64,000 nt of DNA from Mycolicibacterium sp. P1-18. GTDB taxonomy: Bacteria > Actinomycetota > Actinomycetes > Mycobacteriales > Mycobacteriaceae. The DNA lies in the NCBI RefSeq assembly GCF_008329535.1, contig NZ_NPKR01000001.1:124001-188000 (forward strand), in the 5' to 3' direction. The notes below the pieces were generated by a model. It saw only the letters and a list, made by a program, of their open reading frames with translations. It was not told where the DNA came from and made no database searches. A program made the translations under genes and the position numbers. Below are positions 1 through 8,900 of the stretch, piece by piece; within the stretch, counting starts at the first letter, position 1, and each line of letters starts with the position of its first letter.

Positions 1-822
1 CCACCAGTTCAGCTTGGCGCGGTTGGAGACGGTCTTGCCGATGGTCACGACCAGCGGTCCGACGAACGGTCCCGTCGACTCGGCCGCCACCAACGTCGCC
101 TTGTCCAGCAGACCCGACAGCGTGGACTCGACCGAACGCTGCTGGCACGTCGTGCCATTCGCGGTGACGACGCAGGGCGTCGACTCGGTCAGCCCATACT
201 CGATCAGGGTGCGCGCGGCGTCGGGAAGGTGAGATGCGGTGGCGTGCAAGATCAACGGGCCCGGTGCCGCCGCGAGGGCGGCCCAGTCCACGTCGCCACG
301 GACGTCGGCCACGGTGTGCGACGAACCGAGCGGCAGCCCGGCGTAGGTGGGCACCGCGGCGGCGGGCGCCAGGCCCGGCACGATCTCGAACTGCGCCTGG
401 GTGCGCGCCAGCGCGCCGACCTCGGTGATGACCGAGTCGACCGACAGGGGATCGCCGGCCACCAGGCGCACGACGTCGACGCCGGTTCGCGCCTCGTGCA
501 CCAGAAGCTTGGCGACCTCGGTCGGATCACCCAGTGCGGGGCGGATGTCCGCACCGCCGGGGACGGTGGCCGCGGCCACCGGGACGCCGGCGTCGGCCGT
601 CGTCGCGTCGTCGTTCTGGGCGGCCTCCGCCGGGCCCGACGTGGGCGGCAGCTCGGAGCCAACTATGGCGAGCACCGCCTCGGGTACGTCAGGGTCCGTG
701 AAGACCAGTGCCGCGTTGGCCAATACCGTGCGCGCCCTCGTCGTCAGCAGGCCCGGATCACCGGGGCCTGAACCGACGAACGTGATGCGGCCGGGCTTCA
801 GCTTGCGCCCTCGGGTCGTCAT
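1..822 (-). CDS. hemD: Uroporphyrin-III C-methyltransferase / uroporphyrinogen-III synthase (partial, C-terminus off the window)
   Basis: Open frame from ATG at 822 to the left edge: 274 N-terminal residues of a protein expected to be about 560 long in mycobacteria. The start reads MTTRGRKLKPGRITFVGSGPGDPGLLT; GSGPGDPGL is the SAM-binding loop of tetrapyrrole methyltransferases. VRLVAGDPL and the stretch around APAAAVPTYAGLPLGS fit the SUMT fold. The C-terminal HemD synthase half lies outside the window. The family converts hydroxymethylbilane to uroporphyrinogen III (synthase) and methylates it towards sirohaem/B12 (SUMT part). It follows hemC with a 3-nt gap and GGGAG before the ATG, so it is the third gene of a hemA-hemC-hemD operon. 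Confidence 0.9.
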   Translation of the reverse strand, partial: MTTRGRKLKPGRITFVGSGPGDPGLLTTRARTVLANAALVFTDPDVPEAVLAIVGSELPPTSGPAEAAQNDDATTADAGVPVAAATVPGGADIRPALGDPTEVAKLLVHEARTGVDVVRLVAGDPLSVDSVITEVGALARTQAQFEIVPGLAPAAAVPTYAGLPLGSSHTVADVRGDVDWAALAAAPGPLILHATASHLPDAARTLIEYGLTESTPCVVTANGTTCQQRSVESTLSGLLDKATLVAAESTGPFVGPLVVTIGKTVSNRAKLNWW

Positions 823-825
823 CCT

Positions 826-1788
826 TCACTCCCGCTCTGTCGTCCGCTGATCCAACAACAACTCCCGTGCTCCCAGATCGAACAGCTCCGCGGCGACCGA
901 GAGACCTAGCTCCCTGGCCCGTTCGGGGCTTCCGATTCCGGACGCCCGGATCACGTCGGATCCGTCCAGCGTCGCCACGCAGCCGCGTAACGACAGCTCG
1001 TCGAAGACGTTGCCCTCCTCGTCGATGGACTCGACCACTTCCGCGATCGCACCCACCGGCGCTGAACACCCCGCTTCGAGCTCGGCGAGCAGGACTCGCT
1101 CCGCGGTGACTGCGACGCGCGTGTCGGCGTGGTCTAGCTCCGCCAGCAGCGCGACGAGCTCCGAGTCGCCCGCGCGGCACTCCACCGCGAGCGCACCTTG
1201 GGCCGGCGCTGGCAACATCTGCACCGGCTCCAGAGTCTCGGTGACGTCGCCTTGCCGTCCGATGCGGACCAACCCCGCCCGGGCGACGACGACGCCGTCG
1301 AAATCACCGTTGCTTACCCTGTTCAACCTGGTGTCTAGGTTGCCTCTTAGGGGGCGAATTTCCAAACCGAGACCCAGTGCTCTAAGCTGCGCCGTCCGCC
1401 GCGGGCTCGACGTACCGATGACCGAACCGGCTGGCAACTCCCCCAGCACCAGTCCGTCGCGGGCCACCAGGGCGTCCCTGGCGTCCTCGCGTGGCGGGAT
1501 GGCGGCGATCACGAACCGGTCGTCGGTGGCGGTCGGCAAATCCTTGTAGGAGTGCACGGCCACGTCGACGCTGCCGTCGGCGATGGCGTCCCGCAGCGCG
1601 GCGGTGAACACCCCGACGCCGATGTCGGCAATGGGCTCGCTGGAGCGGTCACCGGCGGTGGAGACGATGACGAGTTCGGCGGCGTGCCCCTTGGCAATCA
1701 GAGCGTCTCTGACGAGGCCGGCCTGAGTGGTAGCCAGAAGGCTGCCCCTGGTGCCGATCCGGATTGCCGTATCGCGCGATGATGACAA
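826..1788 (-). CDS. hemC: Porphobilinogen deaminase (hydroxymethylbilane synthase)
   Basis: Cytoplasmic enzyme joining four porphobilinogens into hydroxymethylbilane. [15 protein letters not shown] at the N-terminus and [11 protein letters not shown] near residue 241 are the family signatures; that Cys carries the dipyrromethane cofactor. Substrate-binding SYKDLPT, GTSSPRR and [12 protein letters not shown] are all present. About 320 residues is normal. The start is uncertain: no ATG precedes the conserved IRIGTRG. I chose TTG at 1788, five bases after the hemA stop codon; TTG at 1809 would overlap hemA by 17 nt. Neither has a clear ribosome-binding site, so coupling to hemA translation is likely. 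Confidence 0.92.
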   Translation of the reverse strand: MSSSRDTAIRIGTRGSLLATTQAGLVRDALIAKGHAAELVIVSTAGDRSSEPIADIGVGVFTAALRDAIADGSVDVAVHSYKDLPTATDDRFVIAAIPPREDARDALVARDGLVLGELPAGSVIGTSSPRRTAQLRALGLGLEIRPLRGNLDTRLNRVSNGDFDGVVVARAGLVRIGRQGDVTETLEPVQMLPAPAQGALAVECRAGDSELVALLAELDHADTRVAVTAERVLLAELEAGCSAPVGAIAEVVESIDEEGNVFDELSLRGCVATLDGSDVIRASGIGSPERARELGLSVAAELFDLGARELLLDQRTTERE

Positions 1789-1792
1789 GTGT

Positions 1793-3163
1793 CTACTCAG
1801 CCTGACCAAGGTCGAACCGGGCGTTACCCGGGATCAATTCGGTTGCAACGAGCGGCAATTCGCCGCCGGACACCGCGTCGACGGCCTGCGGGTCCAGTTC
1901 GAACAGCTCACGCAGCGCCTCGGCGTAGCTGTCCCCACCCGGTGCGCTGGCCAGTTGCTTGACCCGCACGGTCGGGGCGTGCAGAAGCTTGTCGACGACG
2001 CGGCGCACCGTCCGTGCGACCTCGTCGCGGTGGGCGGCCTCGAGACCGGGCAACCGGTTGTCGAGCCGCAGCAACTCCGCCTCCACGACGTCGGCGGCAC
2101 GCTGGCGAAGCGCCGTCACGGTGGGCGTCACCTCGGCCATCCGTTGTCCGGCAAGGTAGTTGGCAACCTCCGCGGCGACGATCGCGCGGGCGTCCTCGGC
2201 GTCGGCGGCCGCGGCGCGGGCGGCCGGCTCGCGCTGGATGCGCTCCATGTCGACGACGTAGACGCCGGGCAGACCGGCAATGGCCGCGTCGACGTCGCGG
2301 GGCATGCCCAGATCGCAGACCACCAACTGCTTGGGTTCCTGGCCGTGGGCGAGCCCCCGGTGCACGTCGGCGAGCGACACCACGGGGCGCACGGCCCCGG
2401 TACACGACACCACCACGTCGGCGTCGGCGAGGACGGCGGGGATGTGGTCGAACGGGAAGGCGTGCGCGTCGACGCCCTGGGCCCGCAGATTCTCGACGAG
2501 GCGCTCGGCCCGCGGCAGCGAGCGGTTCACCACGTGCACCCGGCCGATGCCGGCGCGCACCAGGTGGGCGGCCGCCAGCGAGCCCATCGACCCGGCCCCG
2601 ATCACCGCGGCCGACCGACCGGCCAGCCCGGAAAGTTTGTTGTCGGCCATGTCCAGCGCCACCGACACCACCGACGCACCCGCGGCGTCGATGCCCGTCT
2701 CGGAGTGCACGCGCTTGCCGACCTGCAGCGCGCGTTGCGCCAGCTCGTGCAGGGTGCGACCGACCGTCTGATGGGCTTCGGCCGAGGCGTACGAGCGGCG
2801 CACCTGGCCGAGCACCTGCTGCTCGCCGATCACCGCGGAGTCCAACCCGCTGGTCACCGCGAACAGGTGCTCGACGGCGGCTTCGGCGTACCGGACGTAG
2901 GCGTGCTTGGTGAGGTCGCCGAGCGACAGGCCCGAGTGTTCGGACAACACCTGGCCGATGACCGACAGACCGCCGTGGAATGCCTCCACCACGGCGTAGA
3001 TCTCGACACGGTTGCACGTGGAGAGGACCATGGCCTCGGTGACGAGGGGAGACTGGAGGACTTCGTCGACGATCTTGGCCTGATCGGACTCGTCGGTGCT
3101 GAGACGCTCGAGCACGGACACCGGGGCACTGCGATGCGAAACCCCGAACAGAAGAACGCTCAT
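1793..3163 (-). CDS. hemA: Glutamyl-tRNA reductase
   Basis: First committed step of the C5 tetrapyrrole pathway: NADPH reduction of glutamyl-tRNA(Glu) to glutamate-1-semialdehyde. 456 aa, normal length. The N-terminus [15 protein letters not shown] and [11 protein letters not shown] place the catalytic Cys at residue 50. The NADPH fold shows [14 protein letters not shown] in mid-protein, and the C-terminal helical dimerisation domain contains [19 protein letters not shown] start at 3163. First gene of hemA-hemC-hemD. The next step, HemL, is not in this block; the class-III aminotransferase near 14 kb is a divergent paralogue and should not be taken as HemL. Confidence 0.95.
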   Translation of the reverse strand: MSVLLFGVSHRSAPVSVLERLSTDESDQAKIVDEVLQSPLVTEAMVLSTCNRVEIYAVVEAFHGGLSVIGQVLSEHSGLSLGDLTKHAYVRYAEAAVEHLFAVTSGLDSAVIGEQQVLGQVRRSYASAEAHQTVGRTLHELAQRALQVGKRVHSETGIDAAGASVVSVALDMADNKLSGLAGRSAAVIGAGSMGSLAAAHLVRAGIGRVHVVNRSLPRAERLVENLRAQGVDAHAFPFDHIPAVLADADVVVSCTGAVRPVVSLADVHRGLAHGQEPKQLVVCDLGMPRDVDAAIAGLPGVYVVDMERIQREPAARAAAADAEDARAIVAAEVANYLAGQRMAEVTPTVTALRQRAADVVEAELLRLDNRLPGLEAAHRDEVARTVRRVVDKLLHAPTVRVKQLASAPGGDSYAEALRELFELDPQAVDAVSGGELPLVATELIPGNARFDLGQAE

Positions 3164-3270
3164 GGCCTCGTCACCGTGCTACTTTCCCGTCGCTACGCCG
3201 CCCCGGATGACATCGAAGATAGTCGGCCATCTGTCCGCCGGCCAAATTCGAGGCGAGGGTCACGTGCCCG

Positions 3271-3543
3271 TCACGGGCAGGAAAGATCAGCCCGCAGACG
3301 CGGTACGTCCACCTCCCAGTAACCGTGCTGCACCCCGTCGAGCAGGACGACGGGCAGCAGATCGCCGTACTCGGCCCGCAGGGACGGGTCGCCCGCGGCG
3401 GCCGCGGCGTCGACGTCGGTGCTCGACAACGCGAACCCCAGTTCTTCGGCGAGACCGGCCAGAATCGCCGCGGCCTTCTCGCACATGCTGCACCCGGCGC
3501 GGGTCATCAGCTCGACGGTGTGTCTGCTCGCAACGTGCTCCAC
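3271..3543 (-). CDS. Glutaredoxin-family thiol-disulfide protein
   Basis: Small cytoplasmic thioredoxin-fold protein, 90 aa, GTG start. CSMC redox motif at residues 18-21 directly after beta-strand VELMTRAG; LLPVVLLDG supplies the cis-Pro-type strand (P-V-V) of the fold. It lies 107 nt upstream of hemA in the same orientation, the position of Rv0508 in M. tuberculosis (remembered synteny). The substrate is unknown. Because mycobacteria use mycothiol rather than glutathione, it may act with mycothiol or thioredoxin reductase; that is inference. It ends in DLSCP, with a third Cys at the tail. Confidence 0.85.
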   Translation of the reverse strand: MEHVASRHTVELMTRAGCSMCEKAAAILAGLAEELGFALSSTDVDAAAAAGDPSLRAEYGDLLPVVLLDGVQHGYWEVDVPRLRADLSCP

Positions 3544-3576
3544 GGCACCGAGTATCCCGTGCCCTACTGTTGAAGG

Positions 3577-4452
3577 GTGTCCGAGTCAGGGGCTGAGGCC
3601 GGTGCGCAAGCCGGTGACGAAGCCGACGCCGTCGACTTCATCGTGGCCGACGAGGCATCCGCCACCGATCCACCGCCGCCCGATCTGACGGCCGCGGCCT
3701 TCTTCGACGTCGACAACACCTTGGTCCAGGGCTCGTCGCTGGTGCACTTCGCGCGCGGGTTGGCGGCGCGCAAGTACTTCACCTACGGCGACCTGGCCCG
3801 GTTCGGCTACGCGCAGGCCAAGTTCCAGCTGACCGGCAAGGAGAACAGCGACGACGTCGCGGCCGGTCGCAGCAAGGCGCTCGCGTTCATCGAGGGCCGG
3901 CCGACCTCCGAGCTGACCGAGGTCGGCGAGGAGATCTACGACGAGATCATCGCCGACAAGATCTGGCAGGGCACGCGTGCGCTGGCCGAGATGCACCTCG
4001 ACGCCGGTCAGCAGGTGTGGCTCGTCACCGCGACGCCGTACGAACTCGCCGCCACCATCGCCCGCAAGCTGGGCCTGACCGGCGCGCTGGGTACGGTCGC
4101 CGAGTCGGTCGACGGCGTGTTCACCGGCCGGCTGGTCGGGGAGATCCTGCACGGCGCGGGCAAGGCGCACGCCGTGCGCTCGCTGGCCATCCGCGAGGGG
4201 CTGAACCTGCGCCGCTGCACCGCCTACTCCGACAGCATCAACGACGTCCCGATGCTGTCGCTGGTCGGCACCGCGGTCGCCATCAACCCCGACGCCGCCC
4301 TGCGCGACGTGGCCCGCAAGCGGGGCTGGGAGATCCGCGACTTCCGCACCGCCCGCAAGGCGGCACGGATCGGCGTCCCGTCGGCGCTGGCCCTCGGTGC
4401 GGCGGGCGGCGCGCTGGCAGCCGTGGTGTCCCGTCGCGGCAATGGCGGCTGA
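3577..4452 (+). CDS. HAD-IB family phosphatase (SerB1-like)
   Basis: 291 aa, GTG start. The HAD nucleophile motif AFFDVDNTL puts the catalytic aspartates at residues 44 and 46. Motif II is LVTATPYE, and motif III/IV is represented by the conserved lysine (GAGKAHAV) and [11 protein letters not shown]. An acidic 35-residue N-terminal extension and an Ala/Gly-rich C-terminal hydrophobic stretch (about 265-285) suggest membrane association. The family dephosphorylates small phosphoesters. M. tuberculosis Rv0505c in this position was named SerB1 (phosphoserine phosphatase-like), but the true substrate cannot be read from sequence. Divergent from the glutaredoxin gene with only 33 nt between the starts. 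Confidence 0.85.
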   Translation: MSESGAEAGAQAGDEADAVDFIVADEASATDPPPPDLTAAAFFDVDNTLVQGSSLVHFARGLAARKYFTYGDLARFGYAQAKFQLTGKENSDDVAAGRSKALAFIEGRPTSELTEVGEEIYDEIIADKIWQGTRALAEMHLDAGQQVWLVTATPYELAATIARKLGLTGALGTVAESVDGVFTGRLVGEILHGAGKAHAVRSLAIREGLNLRRCTAYSDSINDVPMLSLVGTAVAINPDAALRDVARKRGWEIRDFRTARKAARIGVPSALALGAAGGALAAVVSRRGNGG

Positions 4453-4516
4453 CCGCCCGCTGATAGGCTCGGCGCCGCAGTAGACCAGGGACCAAGCGGA
4501 GAGCCGAACCGACACC

Positions 4517-5056
4517 ATGAGCATCGCCCAAGACATCATCGGGACCCACTTCCGGTACCCCGACTACTTCTTGGTGGACCGCGAGAAGGTGCGGGAGTTC
4601 GCCCGCTCGGTGAAGGACGACCACCCGGCCCACTACGACGAGGACGCCGCCGCCGAATGCGGCCAGGCGGCCCTGATCGCATCGCTGACCTTCGTCGCGG
4701 TGGCCGGACGCCGGGTGCAGGACGAGATCTTCAACCAGTTCGACGTGCCGATCAACATGGAGCGCGTGCTGCACCGCGACCAGAAGTTGATCTTCCACCG
4801 CCCGATCGTCGTCGGCGACAAGCTCTGGTTCGACTCCTACCTGGATTCGGTCATCGAGTCCCACGGCGCCATCATCACCGAGGTCCGCGGCGAGGTGACC
4901 GACGACGACGGCACCCCGATCCTGACCAGCATCGTCACCCTGTTCGGCGAGTCGACCAACACCGACGAACACGACGAGGTGACCGCGCAGATCGCCGCAG
5001 GCCGTGACGCCGCGATGAAGCGGATGATTGCCGGGCAAAGCAAGACCGGCGCCTGA
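4517..5056 (+). CDS. hadD: (3R)-hydroxyacyl-ACP dehydratase subunit, HadD-like
   Basis: 179 aa hotdog-fold protein of the FAS1-like dehydratase/MaoC N-terminal group: [32 protein letters not shown] matches the beginning of HadA/HadC-type subunits, and [19 protein letters not shown] is the core hotdog strand region. It is the counterpart of Rv0504c; the M. smegmatis homologue has been described as HadD, a FAS-II dehydratase needed for full-length mycolic acids (recalled). ATG at 4517 follows GGAGAG. In M. tuberculosis a cyclopropane synthase (cmaA2) follows; here the next gene, only 6 nt away, is convergent and is the acyltransferase. Confidence 0.82.
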   Translation: MSIAQDIIGTHFRYPDYFLVDREKVREFARSVKDDHPAHYDEDAAAECGQAALIASLTFVAVAGRRVQDEIFNQFDVPINMERVLHRDQKLIFHRPIVVGDKLWFDSYLDSVIESHGAIITEVRGEVTDDDGTPILTSIVTLFGESTNTDEHDEVTAQIAAGRDAAMKRMIAGQSKTGA

Positions 5057-5062
5057 GGATCC

Positions 5063-6127
5063 TCAGCCGAGGAAGGGGTTCCGCCGGTTGGCCAACAACT
5101 GGTAGAGCGTCTGCTGAATGGTCTCGCGCACCTGGTCGGTCAGTTCGAAGGTGACCATCGGATCGTCGGCCGCCGACTCGTCGTAGCCCTCGGTCGAGAT
5201 GGGCTCACCGAACTGGATGTGCCACTTCGACGGCAGGGGCACCAGGCCGAGCGGTCCGGCGAGCGGGAACAGCGGAGTGACCGGGAAGTACGGCAGGCCC
5301 AGCAGCCGGGCCAGCAGCTTCACGTCGGCGAGCATCGGATAGATCTCCTCCGACCCCACGATCGAGCACGGCACGATCGGCGCGCGGGCGTGCAGCGCGG
5401 CGGAGACGAACCCGCCGCGGCCGAAGCGCTGCAGCTTGTAGCGATCGCGGAAGTTCTTGCCCAGGCCCTTGTAGCCCTCGGGGAACACCGCGGTGAGCTC
5501 GCCGGCGGCCAGCAGCCGGTGGGCGTCCGCCGTGCAGGCCATCGTGTGGCCCGCCTTGCGCGCCGCCTGCCCCATCACGGGCATGTCGAAGACCATGTCG
5601 GCGGCCAGCAGCCGCAGATCCCGGTGGCGCGGATGGTTGTCGTGCACGGCGACCGAGGCCATCAGCCCGTCCATCGGGAGCACGCCCGCGTGGTTGGCGA
5701 CGATCAGGGCCGCACCGGTGTCGGGCAGGTTCTCGATCCCGCTGACCTCCACCCGGAACCAGTTGCGAAACAGCCCGCGGAGCAAAGGCAGAAAGATTGC
5801 CTCGTTGAGGTGTTTGTCGAAGCCGAACTCGTCGACCGTGTAGTCGCCCGACATCCGCTTGCGGACGAATTCGGCGACCGCGGCGATGCGCTGGCTCAGC
5901 TCGTTGGGACCCTCGTCGACCCCCGCGTCGCCACCGGCGAAGTCGGGGTGGTCGTCGATCTCGCGCACCACGGCCGCAATCTGCTCGGCCGACGCCCGCG
6001 AACCCGAATCGTCGAGCAGCGACGGATGCCTGCGCGCGCCCTCGCGGGCCGCGGCACGTCGCCTTTCTGACGCTCGAGTTGAATTCGAGTGCAGCGGAAT
6101 GACTTTCGCCTTTGACTCGCCAGCCAC
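5063..6127 (-). CDS. PlsC-type lysophospholipid acyltransferase family protein
   Basis: 354 aa; transfers acyl groups to a lysophospholipid or glycolipid acceptor at the membrane. VANHAGVLPMDG corresponds to the HX4D catalytic motif, and VFPEGYKG is the glycerol-phosphate-binding motif. IVPCSIVGSEEIYPML and PLPSKWHIQFGEPI complete the family pattern. A basic N-terminus (KAKVIPLHSNSTRASERRRAAAREGARR) precedes a roughly 80-residue helical domain. ATG at 6127. Counterpart of Rv0502 by order. It is followed upstream by the GalE2-like gene in the same direction (33 nt gap), so the two are likely co-transcribed. Confidence 0.86.
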   Translation of the reverse strand: MAGESKAKVIPLHSNSTRASERRRAAAREGARRHPSLLDDSGSRASAEQIAAVVREIDDHPDFAGGDAGVDEGPNELSQRIAAVAEFVRKRMSGDYTVDEFGFDKHLNEAIFLPLLRGLFRNWFRVEVSGIENLPDTGAALIVANHAGVLPMDGLMASVAVHDNHPRHRDLRLLAADMVFDMPVMGQAARKAGHTMACTADAHRLLAAGELTAVFPEGYKGLGKNFRDRYKLQRFGRGGFVSAALHARAPIVPCSIVGSEEIYPMLADVKLLARLLGLPYFPVTPLFPLAGPLGLVPLPSKWHIQFGEPISTEGYDESAADDPMVTFELTDQVRETIQQTLYQLLANRRNPFLG

Positions 6128-6160
6128 GTACTTACCTCCCCCACGCCTCGAAGTACAAGA

Positions 6161-7234
6161 CTAACGCCGCAGTCGCTGTGCTGCTGAAATGGCCCGACTC
6201 TCGATCGAGCGTACCCATCGCGGATCGAGGATCGGCTGCAAATCTCGGCCCCGCACGTAATCGTCGAAAGCCTCCGCCGTGGTCCACTTCGGGTTGTAAC
6301 CTAGGTCCTTGCGCATTCGCGCGGTGTCCATCACCCGGCCGTAGCTGACGTAGTTCAGCTGCTCGCGGTCCAGCTCGGTGTACCGGGTCGCCCGCCTCAG
6401 CGAATCAACGGCAGTCAGTGCCGATCTCGGCACCGGAAGCGGAACCCGTCCCGATCGCCGGATGGCCTGCGACATCATGATGATTCCCGCGGCGCCGACG
6501 TTGAACGTGCCCGACCTGCCGGAGATCGTGGCCCGTTCGAGCACGCCGAGGGCGTCCTGTTCGTGGAGCAGCTGCAGTCGCGCGTCGTAGCCGAGCACCG
6601 ACGGCACGACCGGCCCTGCGAGGAAGCGCGACAGCGCGGTGTCCATGGCGGGGCCGATCATGTTGGCCAGCCGCAGGATGGTCACCGAGAGATCGGGGCG
6701 CCGACGGGCCAGGCCGCGGGCGTACCCCTCGATGTCGATGCTGTCCTTGGCGAAGCCCTCGCCGGGAGACCGGCGCGAACTGCCGTCCTCGGTGAACATG
6801 ACCGGGTCCCGGGGACTCGAGCCGTACACCTCGGAGGTGGACTTGAGGATGACCCGCCGCACCGAGGGAGCCTTCTGGCAGGCCGCGAACAACTGCATCG
6901 CGCCCATCACGTTGAGCTCCTTGAGCGCCGCCCTGCCGCCCGCTCGCGGTGCGTAGGACGCCGCCGCGGCGTGGACGACGGTGTCGACGTCCCCGTTGCG
7001 AATCACCTTGGCGATGAACGGGTTTCGGATGTCGGCACGTACGAACTCGGCGCGCCCCATCCGTCGGAGGAGGTCCTTGCTCGGCGACACGGCGTCGACC
7101 GCGATGACACGGTCGATCGCCGGATTCTGCGCCAGCCTGGCCGTCAGGTACCCGCCGAGAAACCGGCAGGCCCCGGTGACCAGGACGACCTTCGGATGCC
7201 CAACGGCATCCGTCGAGTCACCCGTCGAATCCAT
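6161..7234 (-). CDS. NAD-dependent epimerase/dehydratase family protein (GalE2-like)
   Basis: 357 aa extended-SDR Rossmann protein. The nucleotide site is VLVTGACRFLGGYLTARLA; ADIRNP is the adenine-binding Asp region, and STSEVYGSSPRDP is the catalytic strand. The Tyr of the usual YxxxK pair is not present where expected: the sequence there is GFAKDSIDIEGYA, so epimerase activity is doubtful. This corresponds to Rv0501, annotated galE2 by similarity only. The C-terminal half (RLANMIGPAMDT, LLHEQDALGVLERA) is well conserved in mycobacteria as I remember it. ATG at 7234, upstream of and probably co-transcribed with the acyltransferase. Confidence 0.8.
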   Translation of the reverse strand: MDSTGDSTDAVGHPKVVLVTGACRFLGGYLTARLAQNPAIDRVIAVDAVSPSKDLLRRMGRAEFVRADIRNPFIAKVIRNGDVDTVVHAAAASYAPRAGGRAALKELNVMGAMQLFAACQKAPSVRRVILKSTSEVYGSSPRDPVMFTEDGSSRRSPGEGFAKDSIDIEGYARGLARRRPDLSVTILRLANMIGPAMDTALSRFLAGPVVPSVLGYDARLQLLHEQDALGVLERATISGRSGTFNVGAAGIIMMSQAIRRSGRVPLPVPRSALTAVDSLRRATRYTELDREQLNYVSYGRVMDTARMRKDLGYNPKWTTAEAFDDYVRGRDLQPILDPRWVRSIESRAISAAQRLRR

Positions 7235-7265
7235 CCGCTCACACTAGCGGGAGAAGCCTGAGTGG

Positions 7266-7367
7266 CTACTTACCGAGTTTTCTGCGCTGCACCCGGGTGC
7301 GGCGAAGCAACTTGCGGTGCTTCTTCTTCGACATGCGCTTGCGACGCTTCTTGATGACTGAACCCAT
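7266..7367 (-). CDS. 33-residue basic AURKAIP1/COX24-domain peptide
   Basis: Tiny gene read directly from sequence: ATG at 7367, TAG at 7266-7268, 33 codons. The product begins [19 protein letters not shown] and ends LGK; about half the residues are Lys or Arg. Counterpart of Rv0500B. The AURKAIP1/COX24 domain is shared with bacterial and mitochondrial small-ribosomal-subunit-associated peptides, and structures of mycobacterial ribosomes contain such a small basic protein (bS22), so it probably binds the 30S subunit. 31 nt upstream of the galE2-like start on the same strand. Too short for most gene finders. Confidence 0.88.
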
Positions 7368-7512
7368 GAACTCCGCTACCTAAGACATATCCCGGCATTT
7401 GTGCCAGGAGAACCGACTCGTCACCATACCCGGGATGCTCGGGGGGACGAAAACGGCCGTGTTGATCCCGGGTCGCCCTGCTGACGAACCGGGTGTGCCG
7501 AACCTGCCAGGA

Positions 7513-7770
7513 CTACCCGGCGTCGAAGTACGACGTCTCCAGGAGGTCGTGGACGGCCTTGGCGTGCACCCGGAAGGACCGACCGACGCGCACCGCGGGC
7601 AGTTCGCCGTTGTGCACGAGCCGGTAGACCGTCATCTTGCTGACCCTCATCAAGCTGGCCACTTCGGCCACGGTGAGGAATTGCTGCCGTGCTGGCTCGC
7701 CGCCGGAGCCGTCGCGCGCCGATTTACCACTGGCGGAATCCCGCGCCGATGGCCCGTTCATAGACGTCAT
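7513..7770 (-). CDS. Excisionase-family (MerR-like) helix-turn-helix DNA-binding protein
   Basis: 85 aa from ATG at 7770 (MTSMNGPSARDS). The core FLTVAEVASLMRVSKMTVYRLVHNGELPAVRVGRSFRVHAKAV is the classic excisionase/BldC-like winged HTH; the tail DLLETSYFDAG is strongly conserved in actinobacteria. Counterpart of Rv0500A. The frame stays open further upstream to 7836, but the added residues lack family conservation, so I prefer the internal start. It stands alone between proC and the small basic peptide, both on the same strand. Such proteins act as small global DNA-binding regulators, often in development or envelope control; the target here is unknown. Confidence 0.85.
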   Translation of the reverse strand: MTSMNGPSARDSASGKSARDGSGGEPARQQFLTVAEVASLMRVSKMTVYRLVHNGELPAVRVGRSFRVHAKAVHDLLETSYFDAG

Positions 7771-7892
7771 CGCAACCCAATCAATCAGGCACGTCTTGTC
7801 CAACGGCTTCCCCACCGCTGGCGCAGGAGCGCGCATACCTCAGGGAGAATAGCGTGGCCACTGTGGTTATTGCGACGGGTGTGGGTTAATCC

Positions 7893-7909
7893 GTTCAGAT
7901 TGCCTGAAC
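7893..7909. promoter_or_regulatory. Inverted repeat GTTCAG-n5-CTGAAC at the proC stop
   Basis: Perfect 6-5-6 inverted repeat, 7893-7898 and 7904-7909, overlapping the last base of proC and 120 nt upstream of the excisionase-like gene. It could be an operator or a short transcription-ending hairpin; no T-run follows on the minus strand. Confidence 0.3.
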
Positions 7910-8817
7910 TACTCTGGTGTAATTCCTAGCTGCTCAGAGCGTGTTTTTGCCGCCGCGACGGCCTCGGCCACCGCCGCCCGCAGGCCCCCCCGCTCCAATT
8001 CCCGCAGACCAGCGGCGGTGGTGCCCCCCGGCGACGTCACGGTCGCACGCAGCTGAGCCGGGCTGGTATCCAAGGCGGTGCCCATGGCGCCGTCGCCGGA
8101 CGGGTTGGCCCGGTCCAGGCTCTCGAGCAGCATCGCGGCCGAACCGGCCATCGTCTGCACCGCCAGATCGGTCGCCACGGCCCGCGGCAGACCCTGCGCG
8201 ACACCGGCGTCGACGAGCGCCTCGACCATCAGGAAGAAGTACGCCGGACCCGAGCCCGAGACTGCGGTGACCGCGTCGAGCTGTGACTCCGGCACGGTCA
8301 GCACACCGCCGACGGCGTCGAAGATCGCCGAGACTTCCCTGAGCTGCTCGGCGGTCGCGAACCGGCCGGCCGCCAGGGCGCTGACGCCGCCGCCCACGAC
8401 GACGGGCGCGTTGGGCATCACCCGGATCACGGGCGAACCGGCCGGCAGGTTGGCCTCGTAGTAGGCCGTGCTGACGCCGGCGGCGACGGAGACGAACACC
8501 TGCTCGGCACTGCTGTTCTCGGCGTGGGCCGCGGCCTCGGCGATGTCCCCGATGACACGCTCGACGTCCGACGGCTTGACCGCCACGACGACGTAGGCCG
8601 CGTTCTCGGCGGCGTCGGCCACCGACGTCACGTAGACCGAATAGGTCTCGGACAGATACTTCGCACGGTCGGGGTGCCGTTCGGCGACCACCATGTCCTT
8701 GGCCTGCCTGCCCGAGCGCAACAGCCCGGAAAGCAGTGCCTCGCCGATACTTCCGCCGCCGATGATCGCAATTCTCGCCACGTCGGCAAGCATTGCACGC
8801 GCGGGGACGGCGGCCAT
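7909..8817 (-). CDS. proC: Pyrroline-5-carboxylate reductase
   Basis: Last step of proline synthesis, NAD(P)H reduction of 1-pyrroline-5-carboxylate. The N-terminal Rossmann motif is RIAIIGGGSIGEALLSGLLRSG. The C-terminal signature SGSGPAYFFLMVEALVDAGV and SPGGTTAAGLRELERGGLR form the substrate and dimer core. 302 aa from ATG at 8817 (a GAGG lies 10 nt upstream); an internal ATG at 8793 (MLADVARIAIIGG) matches the start used in relatives and is equally possible. Stands alone on the minus strand. Confidence 0.93.
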   Translation of the reverse strand: MAAVPARAMLADVARIAIIGGGSIGEALLSGLLRSGRQAKDMVVAERHPDRAKYLSETYSVYVTSVADAAENAAYVVVAVKPSDVERVIGDIAEAAAHAENSSAEQVFVSVAAGVSTAYYEANLPAGSPVIRVMPNAPVVVGGGVSALAAGRFATAEQLREVSAIFDAVGGVLTVPESQLDAVTAVSGSGPAYFFLMVEALVDAGVAQGLPRAVATDLAVQTMAGSAAMLLESLDRANPSGDGAMGTALDTSPAQLRATVTSPGGTTAAGLRELERGGLRAAVAEAVAAAKTRSEQLGITPE

Positions 8818-8900
8818 GACCGTGGTGCCTCGCCGAGTGCACGCTTCCGTGCGCCCCTACTCGGGATTCGCGTACGTCAACCGTGCGGTCGGCGACCCGG

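Noticed and set aside
7368..7512. Small RNA or extra small gene between the basic peptide and the excisionase-like gene
   Set aside because: No clear promoter-terminator pair or conserved frame could be picked out in these 145 nt.
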